From: Chloroflexia bacterium
Lineage (GTDB): Bacteria > Chloroflexota > Chloroflexia > Thermomicrobiales > UBA6265
Length of the DNA: 9,378 nucleotides
Assembly (NCBI GenBank): GCA_013696525.1
Contig: JACCYK010000598.1
Location: 1-9,378, forward strand
Direction: 5' to 3'
Positions within the stretch are counted from its first letter, which is position 1. Each line of letters starts with the position of its first letter. Below the pieces are notes generated by a model that had not been told where the DNA came from, ran no database searches, and was given only the letters and a program-made list of their open reading frames with translations. Position numbers and translations under genes: made by a program. Of this stretch, positions 1 through 6,096 are shown in pieces.

Positions 1-101
1 GCATCCTGCTCCGGGCCAACCCCTGATCGACCATTGCTCGTGGGGGGCGTCGCGGTGGCGACGGCTCCGAGAGTCCTCGTCGTGGCGGCATCGTTGCTCA
101 T
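1..101 (-). CDS. N-terminal fragment of a gene downstream of the substrate-binding protein (possible ABC transporter component)
   Basis: An ATG lies two bases after the TAG stop of the substrate-binding protein gene (TAGCCATG on the minus strand) and the frame stays open for 33 codons to the window edge. The visible peptide begins MSNDAATTRTLGAV and is rich in Ala, Thr, Ser, Gly and Pro, so it looks like a disordered cytoplasmic leader and not a domain. I see no clear Shine-Dalgarno sequence, so translation would depend on coupling to the gene before it. In sugar ABC operons the binding protein is usually followed by an ATPase or permease, which is the only reason for suggesting one. Nothing in the visible residues identifies the product. 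Partial at the window edge. Confidence 0.4.
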   Translation of the reverse strand, partial: MSNDAATTRTLGAVATATPPTSNGRSGVGPEQD

Positions 102-103
102 GG

Positions 104-1216
104 CTAGGCGGTTGGGGTCGCGGCTCCAGCCTCCTCAGCGGCCAGCGCATCCGCGATGATGGCGTCGACTTCGGCGGGATCGGGAATCTCGGGGATCGCG
201 TACCAGTCGTCCGGCAACTCGTCGCTTGCCCACTCGCAGACGTTCTCGTCGGTGATCATTGGCAGCGGCACGTTGACATAGGAGGGGACGGGCTCGCCAG
301 CCTTGGCTTGGATCGCCAGGTCGAGCGAGATGACCGCCATGTAGTTGACCTGGGCCGTGGCGAACGATGTAAACCCCTGATCGAGCAGGGCGCACCACTG
401 CTTCAAGTAGGCGTTGAAGTTCTCGCCGGTGATCGGGATCAGCGGCAACCCCATCTGCTGCAGAGTCTTCAACGCGGCGGAGGCATGCGCTCCCGCCTGG
501 CACCAGATGCCGTCAACATCCGGGTGAGCCGCCAGCAGGCTGGCCAGCTCGGTGAGCGCGGGGGCCTCGTTGTATTCGATATTGGCCGTGCCAACGATCT
601 CGATGTCCGGGTTCGCCGCAAAGATCTTCTCGGCGCCTCCCCACCGCGCTTCACTGACCGAGACCCCGGCCGGACCGTTGATCGCGAGGATGCTGCCGGC
701 GCCGCCGAGCTGGTCGACCAACCATTGCGCGGTCATTTGACCCCACTGGTCCTGGTCCGTGTTGACCTTCGCCGTGAGTTGATCGGTGGTCACCTCGCTG
801 TCCCAGTTGACCACGATGACGCCAGCCTCATGGGCTTGTTGCACCACCTGGTCGAGGGCCGTGGCGGAGCCGGCGATCAGCAAACAGATATCGTACTGCT
901 GATCGATCATGGTTTGGATTTGGGCGATCTGGGTCGCGGTGTCGCCGTTGGCGTCGAACACCTGGAAGTCAATCTCGAGGCCGAGGCCGCGCAGCCGGTC
1001 AATCTCGGCTTCGATCTCATTCTGCGTCTCGGTCATCCAGGAGGGGGTGGTGTAAATGGTTGACCACCCGACCGTCAGCGGCCCGACATCCGGCACCGCC
1101 GGCGTTGCTTCCTGGGCCAGGGCGTTGACCCGAGCGTGACCGGCCGCCGCGGTCGCGGCGATGACGACCGCCGACCGGGAGACAAACGTCCGCCGTGAGC
1201 AAAATCCAGCGCGCAT
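104..1216 (-). CDS. Tat-exported sugar-type ABC transporter substrate-binding protein (RbsB-like, Peripla_BP_4 type)
   Basis: A 370-residue extracytoplasmic solute-binding protein that would deliver a small ligand, probably a sugar or sugar-like compound, to an ABC importer. The start is set by a strong Shine-Dalgarno (AGGAGGGG, about 4 nt before the ATG at 1216). The longer open frame up to 1318 has no such site and adds only arginine-rich sequence. The N-terminus carries a twin-arginine signal: S7-R8-R9-T-F-V, a hydrophobic Ala/Val stretch at about 16-26, and a likely signal peptidase I site after ALA (residue 34), giving a mature start QEATP. No lipobox cysteine follows the hydrophobic stretch. 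The mature part has the type I periplasmic-binding layout: an early strand (LTVGWSTIY), 'QIQTMIDQQYDICLLIAGS', a hinge 'GVIVVNWDSEV', 'GSILAINGPAG', and 'HPDVDGIWCQAGAHASAALKTLQQMG'. These are typical of RbsB/XylF-like proteins, but the ligand cannot be read from sequence. It appears to lead an operon continuing off the left edge. Confidence 0.85.
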   Translation of the reverse strand: MRAGFCSRRTFVSRSAVVIAATAAAGHARVNALAQEATPAVPDVGPLTVGWSTIYTTPSWMTETQNEIEAEIDRLRGLGLEIDFQVFDANGDTATQIAQIQTMIDQQYDICLLIAGSATALDQVVQQAHEAGVIVVNWDSEVTTDQLTAKVNTDQDQWGQMTAQWLVDQLGGAGSILAINGPAGVSVSEARWGGAEKIFAANPDIEIVGTANIEYNEAPALTELASLLAAHPDVDGIWCQAGAHASAALKTLQQMGLPLIPITGENFNAYLKQWCALLDQGFTSFATAQVNYMAVISLDLAIQAKAGEPVPSYVNVPLPMITDENVCEWASDELPDDWYAIPEIPDPAEVDAIIADALAAEEAGAATPTA

Positions 1217-1221
1217 CAAAC

Positions 1222-1230
1222 CCCTCCTGT
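1222..1230 (-). promoter_or_regulatory. Strong ribosome binding site deciding the binding-protein start
   Basis: The minus strand reads AGGAGGGG a few bases before the ATG at 1216. It is the best Shine-Dalgarno match in this gene's upstream region. It places the start 34 codons inside the longest open frame and directly before the twin-arginine signal. Confidence 0.75.
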
Positions 1231-1291
1231 ACGATGTTCCAAGCATGAGCCGGCTTGCGAGCGGCCCGTGCCTGCTTTTGGGCAGTGCGCT

Positions 1292-1320
1292 ACTGTAGCC
1301 GAGGCGGAGCCAGGCCACAA
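1292..1320 (-). promoter_or_regulatory. Candidate sigma-70-type promoter for the substrate-binding protein operon
   Basis: The minus strand has TTGTGG (1320-1315) and TACAGT (1297-1292) separated by exactly 17 bases. Matches to consensus are 3/6 and 4/6. Transcription would start near 1285, giving a leader of about 70 nt to the ATG at 1216. The spacing is ideal but the hexamers are only moderate, so this is a candidate. Confidence 0.35.
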
Positions 1321-1373
1321 GCCACCCCGGCCCGTTTTGGAGCCCTCTCTGATAAGAACGCCCGTGCTAAGAT

Positions 1374-1393
1374 GTGGCGCGGACATGCGCCAC
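1374..1393 (+). repeat. Perfect 7-bp inverted repeat in the leader of the YcaQ-like gene
   Basis: GTGGCGC (1374-1380) and GCGCCAC (1387-1393) are exact reverse complements around a 6-nt loop (GGACAT). It sits just after a weak -10-like TAAGAT (1368-1373) and before the preferred ATG at 1422, so it could form a 5'-leader hairpin or be a dyad operator. No U-tract follows, so it is not a standard terminator. A repeat of this size can occur by chance in GC-rich DNA. Confidence 0.35.
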
Positions 1394-1421
1394 GAACGAG
1401 CAAGTGGAGCGTTTGGTTGGC

Positions 1422-2702
1422 ATGAGCTCGTTATCCCCGGTCGCCGAGCGACTGTCCCTCGACGAAGCCCGGATGCTGGCGGTGATCGCGCAGCGATTGG
1501 ACCGGCGACCGGCGGCGATACGCTCCCCGGTGAGGGTGAAGCAGCGGTTGCTCGAGACCGTGCGTCACCTCGGGTGCGTGCAGATCGACACCATCAGCGT
1601 CATCTCACGGTCCCACGAAACGGTGCTCTGGAGCCGGCTCGGCGCTTTCGATCCGGCGCTCTTTGACGAGATCTATTATCCGGATGGGGCGCTCTTCGAG
1701 TATTGGGCGCACGCGGCGGCCTTTGTCCCGATCGAGGCGCTGCCGTTCTATTTCCGGGCGATGGCCGCGTATCGAGCGAGATACGAGGCACCCGGCTCCT
1801 GGGCCGAACGGGAGGCGGCAACGTTAAATCTGGTGCTGGCCGCGATCCGCGAACGTGGGCCCTTGGCGTCGCGGCATTTTGAGCGGCCGGCGGGACCACG
1901 CGCCGATCCCTGGACTTGGTGGGGCGGGAAACCGGAGCGGCAGGCGCTCGATCACCTCTGGTCGCGCGGCGATCTGATGGTCCAGCGGCGGCAAGGCTTC
2001 CAGCGTACCTATGACCTTGCCGAGCGGATCGCGCCCGATCGTATCGGCGGCGAACCACCGTCGGAAGCCGCGGCGCAGCGCCACTTCGTGGCGACGGCGC
2101 TCAGCGCGATGGGGATCGGCACGCCCGCCTGGGTGGCCGATTATTTTCGGACCGGCTGGGTCCGGCACGTTGACTCCCGGAGCACCGGGGCTGAGCTCGC
2201 GCTCATGGCGAGCGAGGGACTCGCCGTGCCGGCCGAGGTTGAAGGGCTGTCTGAACCCGCCTGGATTGATCCCGCGTTGTTGCCGACATTGACGGGGCTG
2301 CGATCCGGCCGCGGCCGGCCAACGTTGACGACGCTGCTTTCTCCGTTTGACAACCTGATCTGGTACCGGCCGCGGACCGCGGCACTGTTCGGCTTCGAGT
2401 ACCGGATCGAATGCTATACGCCCGAAGCGAAGCGTATCTACGGCTATTACACGCTGCCGATCTTGCACCGCGGCCGCCTCGTCGGGCGAGTCGATCCATC
2501 CTATGACCGGCGGCTCCGGCGGCTGACAATCAAGGCGGCCCACCTCGAGCCGCGCGTCCGCGCCACGGACCCGCTGGCCGCCGCGGTGGTCGGCGCGTTG
2601 CGGGATCTCTCCGGCTTCCTTGGCGGAGGCGAGATTGTCGTGCAGCGATCCAATCCCGAACCGTTTGCCACGATGCTGAACGACCGCTTGGCCACGGCTT
2701 GA
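1422..2702 (+). CDS. YcaQ/AlkZ-like winged-helix DNA glycosylase family protein (HTH_42, COG3214)
   Basis: A 426-residue protein of the HTH_42 superfamily, which includes E. coli YcaQ (AlkX) and the azinomycin-resistance glycosylase AlkZ. These unhook interstrand crosslinks or remove bulky alkylated bases. Family signatures seen, numbering from the ATG at 1422: 'LSLDEARMLAVIAQRLDRRP' near the N-terminus, 'LGCVQIDTISVISRSH' with Q54-I-D56, 'FEYWAHAAAFVP' at about 92-103, and the C-terminal 'LSPFDNLIWYRPR' followed by 'YGYYTLPIL' and 'GRVDPSYDRR'. From memory the family's catalytic motif is Q-hydrophobic-Q in AlkZ and Q-hydrophobic-D in YcaQ, so this protein would be the YcaQ type. The length is close to that of E. 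coli YcaQ (about 410). A GTG at 1374 would add 16 residues but lies inside a hairpin, has no Shine-Dalgarno and adds nothing conserved. The ATG at 1422 has only a weak GGAG at 1406-1409. The gene is monocistronic and converges on the oxidoreductase pseudogene 26 bp away. Substrate specificity is inference. Confidence 0.85.
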   Translation: MSSLSPVAERLSLDEARMLAVIAQRLDRRPAAIRSPVRVKQRLLETVRHLGCVQIDTISVISRSHETVLWSRLGAFDPALFDEIYYPDGALFEYWAHAAAFVPIEALPFYFRAMAAYRARYEAPGSWAEREAATLNLVLAAIRERGPLASRHFERPAGPRADPWTWWGGKPERQALDHLWSRGDLMVQRRQGFQRTYDLAERIAPDRIGGEPPSEAAAQRHFVATALSAMGIGTPAWVADYFRTGWVRHVDSRSTGAELALMASEGLAVPAEVEGLSEPAWIDPALLPTLTGLRSGRGRPTLTTLLSPFDNLIWYRPRTAALFGFEYRIECYTPEAKRIYGYYTLPILHRGRLVGRVDPSYDRRLRRLTIKAAHLEPRVRATDPLAAAVVGALRDLSGFLGGGEIVVQRSNPEPFATMLNDRLATA

Positions 2703-3031
2703 CAGCTGACCGCCGCGAAGTCGTCAATTCAGTGGTACCCCAGTCGTTCGGCGATTGTTTTTCCGGATGGCGGGATCCCGGTTCGCTCGGCTTGGTCATC
2801 GACCTTCGCGTACCCGCGTTGGACAAACCTGATGCCGGCCCAGCGCAGCGGCTCTGGCTCCCAGGCGGGCGATTGGTGGTTGACGAATGGCAGCTCGGTC
2901 AATGGTGATGTTGTGGCGGTGATCAGATCGGCCAGGAGACGGCCGGCCAAGTTCGCGGTCGAGACGCCCTGACCGGTGTAGCCGCGGGCCGTGGCCAGCC
3001 CGGCCCGGGGCCAATAGGCAACGGTCGGTGT

Positions 3032-3034
3032 TCA
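3032..3034 (-). other. In-frame TGA replacing an expected tryptophan codon in the oxidoreductase
   Basis: The flanking codons stay in one frame on both sides (PRD before, TPTVAY after). Family members typically read PRDW followed by xPTV, so a single TGG to TGA change explains it (residue 374 of the restored protein). Other genes here use TGA as a normal stop and TGG for Trp, so general recoding is unlikely. I see no selenocysteine context. Confidence 0.7.
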
Positions 3035-3754
3035 ATCACGCGGGGCGCCGAGAGGACCCCCCCAGGCATGGCTGAACCCGACGGCTTCGAGGAGGGGAAA
3101 CCAGGAGACCGCATGCTGACGCAGCATCGCGTGGGTAGCGGGGTGGCGGTCCATCTCATCGCTGATCTTGGAACCGAATTGGTACGGGGCGCCCCGGCCG
3201 CCGAAGAGGATCCGGCCGTCCGCGGTCCGGTTCAGGTAATCGACGGTGTAGCGGGACGACGAGACGCACTCGCGATGCCGCCAGCCGATCCGCTCCCATT
3301 GCTCGGCGTCGAGCGGATTTGACAGCACGATCAGGGAGTAGATCGGGACCAGGGCCCGGCGCGGCCGGTGAAGCCGCGACAGATAGGCTTCAGCGGCCAG
3401 CACGATCGTGCCCGCCCGGACATCGCCGTACGGGGTGATCAAGCGAGGCGCGGAGCCGGAGACATAGTCCGTGACCGGGGTTTGCTCATAGATCGTCGCG
3501 CCCCGGCGTTCGACCGCGCGGGCGAGCCCGCGGACCAGCCGGCCGGGATGGATCGACGCGCCATGTGACGATGCGATCGCGGCGAGCGCATTGGTCACCC
3601 GAACCCGGGCCGCGGTCTCGGCGGCATCAAGCGCGACGTACTGGTCGGCGAGGCCAAGCTCCCGCGCGGACGTGAGCGTCCGTTCCAGCGAGGGCAGTTG
3701 GTGACGGCCTCGCGCCAGTCGGAGTGTGCCGCCTTTCACGAAATGAGCGTCGAT

Positions 3755-3769
3755 CCCTTCCCCCGCCCG
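3755..3769 (-). other. Frameshift site in the oxidoreductase at a short C5/G5 homopolymer
   Basis: The minus strand reads CGGGCGGGGGAAGGG. The upstream frame continues only to a stop at 3738-3736 with non-family sequence (GKGSTLIS). The downstream frame is closed above 3784 by a TGA but carries EGIDAHFVKGGTL. One extra G in the G5 run joins the two with the spacing seen in relatives. No classical two-codon slippery heptamer is present, so programmed frameshifting is not favoured. Confidence 0.75.
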
Positions 3770-4148
3770 ATGGCGCCGACTTCATCGACCGTCTCGTTCA
3801 TCGCCAGCGTCACCGCCCGCGCCCCATCGTCGCCGTACGTCGCCCGCAGGACCGGCAGTGACACTGGAAACCCGGCCGAGCACCACCCGCCATTGCGGCC
3901 CGACGCGCCGTAGCCGGCGATCTCGCGCTCAACGATCGCGATCGTCGATGAAGGGTCGCGCCGGAGCAGGTAGTAGGCGGTCCAGAGCCCGGAGTAGCCG
4001 GCACCAAGGATGGCGACATCGATCGTGATGCCGCCGTCGAGACGAGGTCGTGGCGTCAGGTCGTCGCCGGCGGTTTCCAGCCAGAAGCTGTGCTTCGCAT
4101 AGCCGGCCGCGGCCGCGCGATCGCTCGCCGCGATGTCGTGCCGTCGGG

Positions 4149-5762
4149 TCATCCGATGGCCTGCCGAGCGTTTGGATTCGGGGTTGGAATCCACCACTCG
4201 TCGCCCCGGCTGGTCGTGATGTACTCCGGCCAGCGGAGATCGACGGGCGGCGAAAAGTCTTTCGGGAGCAAGGGGGCAACCCAGCGGCTGCCGCCAACCC
4301 CGCCCCCCGTTCGCACCTCGAACTCGGCGCGAGCCGCGGCGAGGGTTTCCGGCCGCGTGACAAGGTCGAGGATCGAGGCCGCGATCGTTTTGGCGGCGAG
4401 GAACATGCCCGGGTCCACTAGCTCGGGCCGGCCGCCGATGGCGTTGTAGACCCAGGCGGGATAGACATAGCCCGGATGAGGCAGGCTCAGCGTGGGACGG
4501 GTGGTGAACAGCCGGACCGTGGGGGCGTGCCAGGAATACTCGACGTAATCATCGGACGTGAAATTTTGTTGCCAAGAAGGGAGCAAGTCGCGCAGTTCCG
4601 CTTCGTGGGTTTGGGGCGCTTTGAGCCGCTCGCCGCTGTCGGGAAAGGGGTTGGTCATCGGCTCCAGCCCCAGGTTCCGCTGGATTTGCCGGCCAAACTC
4701 CCGCCCTTCCTCGGAATAGGACGGGGCGCCGATCAGCTCCATGTTGCGATAGGTGAGGCCGGCGAGCGCGTTGTTCGCTAGCCCCACCCGGGTCTTCGTC
4801 ACCCATTGGACGTGGGCCTCACAGCCGGCGACGGCGGCGGCGTGTTTCGCGTTGGATTCCAGGACCCGCCAGATCTGCTCTTGAATTTCGAGGGTCGGGG
4901 ATCGCCACGAGTACTGAATTTGAGCAAACCGGGGCGGCAGGTTGTCGGAGGTGGCATCACCCCCGGCGAGGATGAATTCGTTCAGGGTCCAGGTGCCGGT
5001 GTGGGGAAACACCGCCTCTTTGGTGTACTTCGTCATGGTGTACATCAGGCACAAGGCGTCGATCGCGCCCGGCACGCGGGCGGTGATGTGGGAGCTGGCG
5101 GCCTCCTCGCTCGTTCGCGGTGACGCATGCTCGGCCGCCCACCGCTCCGGCCGCGAGCATTCAAAGGTGAAGACCGCGCTCCAGTAGGAGCCACAGTGCG
5201 TTTCCCAGGTGACCGTGTTGTTGTTGGCCAGCGGGTGATAGCAGAAGAAGGCGTCGACCCCGTCGTAGTAGCCCTTCGCGGCGTGAACCGGTTTCGAGCC
5301 GCAGACTTTTTCGGCCGGCTCGCCGAAGAAGCGGAGGGTGCCCTTGAGGCCGTGCCGTTCAAACGCGGATTTCGCCGCCAGCACCCCGGTCAGGGCGGCC
5401 ACCCCGAGCATTGAGTGCGGGTCGGTGTGGCCGGCCGCGTAGGGATGGAGACCGGCCCGCGGTGATGTATACGGCACCGGCTCCTGCGAATTCCCCGGCA
5501 CGGCGTCATACTCGGCATAGGAGCCGATGACGGGTCCGCTGTCGCCCCAGGTTGCCATGAACGCGGTGGGCATCTCGCCGGAGCCCTCCTCCACCGCGAA
5601 GCCGTGCCGGCGCAACAGATCGACGTAGGCTTTGGCCGATTTGTACTCCCGCCAGGCCGGTTCCGCGTATCGCCAGATTTCAAGATCGAACTCGGAGAGC
5701 GTGTCCCGGTTGGCGTCCACCCAGTCAATCGCGTCTTGCTTCGCCTCATACACCGTCGTCAT
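4149..5762 (-). CDS. M20-family amidohydrolase, AbgB-like (p-aminobenzoyl-glutamate hydrolase subunit B type)
   Basis: A 537-residue cytoplasmic metallo-amidohydrolase expected to cleave an amide bond of an N-acyl amino acid or similar compound. Recognisable features: 'PVIGSYAEYDAVPG' at 77-90, 'GHTDPHSMLGVAAL' at 111-124, 'FFGEPAEKVCGSKPVHAAKGYYDGVD' at 145-170, the dimerisation-type segment 'SSHITARVPGAIDALCLMY' from 223, 'SDDYVEYSWHAPT' from 403, and H429 in 'LPHPGYVYPAW'. Recalled E. coli AbgB (481 residues) has GCGHNLLG and GEEGGSGK in the equivalent places, so the metal-binding motifs here differ (D114-P-H116; E151-K152). A stretch of about 20 residues at 202-223 looks like an insertion. 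The ATG at 5762 has an AAGGA ribosome site 6 nt upstream. The gene is intact and its TGA overlaps the ATG of the oxidoreductase gene (ATGA), so the two are probably one transcript with coupled translation. The substrate cannot be named. Confidence 0.85.
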   Translation of the reverse strand: MTTVYEAKQDAIDWVDANRDTLSEFDLEIWRYAEPAWREYKSAKAYVDLLRRHGFAVEEGSGEMPTAFMATWGDSGPVIGSYAEYDAVPGNSQEPVPYTSPRAGLHPYAAGHTDPHSMLGVAALTGVLAAKSAFERHGLKGTLRFFGEPAEKVCGSKPVHAAKGYYDGVDAFFCYHPLANNNTVTWETHCGSYWSAVFTFECSRPERWAAEHASPRTSEEAASSHITARVPGAIDALCLMYTMTKYTKEAVFPHTGTWTLNEFILAGGDATSDNLPPRFAQIQYSWRSPTLEIQEQIWRVLESNAKHAAAVAGCEAHVQWVTKTRVGLANNALAGLTYRNMELIGAPSYSEEGREFGRQIQRNLGLEPMTNPFPDSGERLKAPQTHEAELRDLLPSWQQNFTSDDYVEYSWHAPTVRLFTTRPTLSLPHPGYVYPAWVYNAIGGRPELVDPGMFLAAKTIAASILDLVTRPETLAAARAEFEVRTGGGVGGSRWVAPLLPKDFSPPVDLRWPEYITTSRGDEWWIPTPNPNARQAIG

Positions 5763-5770
5763 CGGTCGTC

Positions 5771-5775
5771 CTTTA
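5771..5775 (-). promoter_or_regulatory. Ribosome binding site of the M20 amidohydrolase
   Basis: On the minus strand AAAGGA lies about 6 nt before the ATG at 5762, a good Shine-Dalgarno match at normal spacing that supports this start. Confidence 0.6.
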
Positions 5776-5810
5776 TCTTGACGTGGCCGGCTTGATCCGT
5801 GGCTGCCGAC

Positions 5811-5839
5811 ATTCTACGGGCGATCGCCGGAACGGGAAA
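5811..5839 (-). promoter_or_regulatory. Candidate promoter of the amidohydrolase-oxidoreductase operon, with a 10-bp palindrome in its spacer
   Basis: On the minus strand TTTCCC (5839-5834, 3/6) and TAGAAT (5816-5811, 5/6) are 17 bases apart. Transcription would begin near 5804, about 40 nt before the ATG. The spacer contains the perfect palindrome GGCGATCGCC (5819-5828), which could be a regulator site. The -10 is good, the -35 is weak and the operator role is speculative. Confidence 0.4.
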
Positions 5840-5970
5840 GGAGCGGGTCGATAGCGTCCGCGGGTATCCCGATAGAGCCCGCGCCGCGCCAAATTGCCAA
5901 TGACCGGCTACACTCGGCGGGGCATGGCGTTGGGCCTGATCCCAACCGGGCGGCCCGCCGCCGGCGCCAG

Positions 5971-6000
5971 TTGAGCCGGTGCCGCGAGTCGGGAGATAAT
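5971..6000 (+). promoter_or_regulatory. Good sigma-70-type promoter for the lipid gene pair
   Basis: TTGAGC (5971-5976, 4/6) and GATAAT (5995-6000, 5/6) are separated by 18 bases. The predicted start near 6007 gives a leader of about 90 nt before the ATG at 6097. This is the best promoter match in the window by hexamers and spacing. Confidence 0.5.
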
Positions 6001-6096
6001 CCCCGGAGCTCGGCGGACGATCGGCGGGACACCGGGACCGGTTCTCGCCGGCCGCCGCGGGCCACGCGAACGTGATGGGAGACGAAACAGCGGGCG

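Larger units (their letters stand above)
2729..4152 (-). pseudogene. Doubly disrupted FAD-dependent oxidoreductase (DAO family, PuuB-like amine/amino-acid oxidase type)
   Basis: Restored, this is a 474-residue FAD-dependent oxidoreductase that would oxidise a C-N bond of an amine or amino acid, passing electrons to O2 or another acceptor. The start is the ATG at 4152, overlapping the amidohydrolase stop as ATGA. Segment 1 (4152 to about 3764) has the Rossmann site G50-A-G52-Y-S-G55, a strand ending in E75, and 'GYGASGRNGGW' at 80-90. It then leaves frame at a C5 run (3760-3764). Adding one C restores 'VDEVGAIGRG' into 'EGIDAHFVKGGTL', as expected for the family. Segment 2 runs in the new frame to a TGA at 3034-3032 in 'GGPLGAPRD*TPTVAY', where relatives usually have Trp (TGG). 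Segment 3 continues in the same frame through the C-terminal FAD motif 'GYTGQGVSTANLAGR' and 'WEPEPLRW' to the TGA at 2731-2729. All domains are present apart from the two lesions. Either this is a young pseudogene or the lesions are assembly errors. The exact substrate is unknown. Confidence 0.85.
5763..6096. other. Divergent intergenic region (334 bp) between the amidohydrolase and the phosphatidyltransferase
   Basis: This is the only gene-free stretch over 300 bp. It holds the two divergent promoters listed separately, the palindrome at 5819-5828, and an imperfect hairpin-forming pair CGCGGG (5859-5864) and CCCGCG (5878-5883). I see no tRNA, small RNA, riboswitch or credible small gene. 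A 99-codon minus-strand open frame (5814-6113) has arginine-rich, family-less sequence and starts inside the next gene. Confidence 0.5.

Noticed and set aside
308..1063. 251-codon plus-strand open frame opposite the substrate-binding protein
   Set aside because: Antisense shadow with low-complexity Asp/Arg/Leu/Gly-rich composition and no family features.
1824..2543. 239-codon minus-strand open frame opposite the YcaQ-like gene
   Set aside because: The plus strand encodes conserved family motifs over the same bases; this translation is Arg/Pro/Gly-rich without motifs.
2703..2728. Bidirectional terminator between the convergent YcaQ-like gene and the oxidoreductase
   Set aside because: Only 26 bp separate the stops and I see neither a stable stem nor a T-run.
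3032..3034. TGA read as selenocysteine or as tryptophan by a variant code
   Set aside because: The expected residue is Trp, not Cys/Sec; other genes in the window use TGG for Trp and TGA as a functional stop; and a second lesion is present in the same gene.
5894..5914. TTGCCA...TACACT as a promoter in the intergenic region
   Set aside because: The two boxes are only 9 bases apart, too close for a sigma-70 promoter; the TTGAGC/GATAAT pair at 5971-6000 is better.
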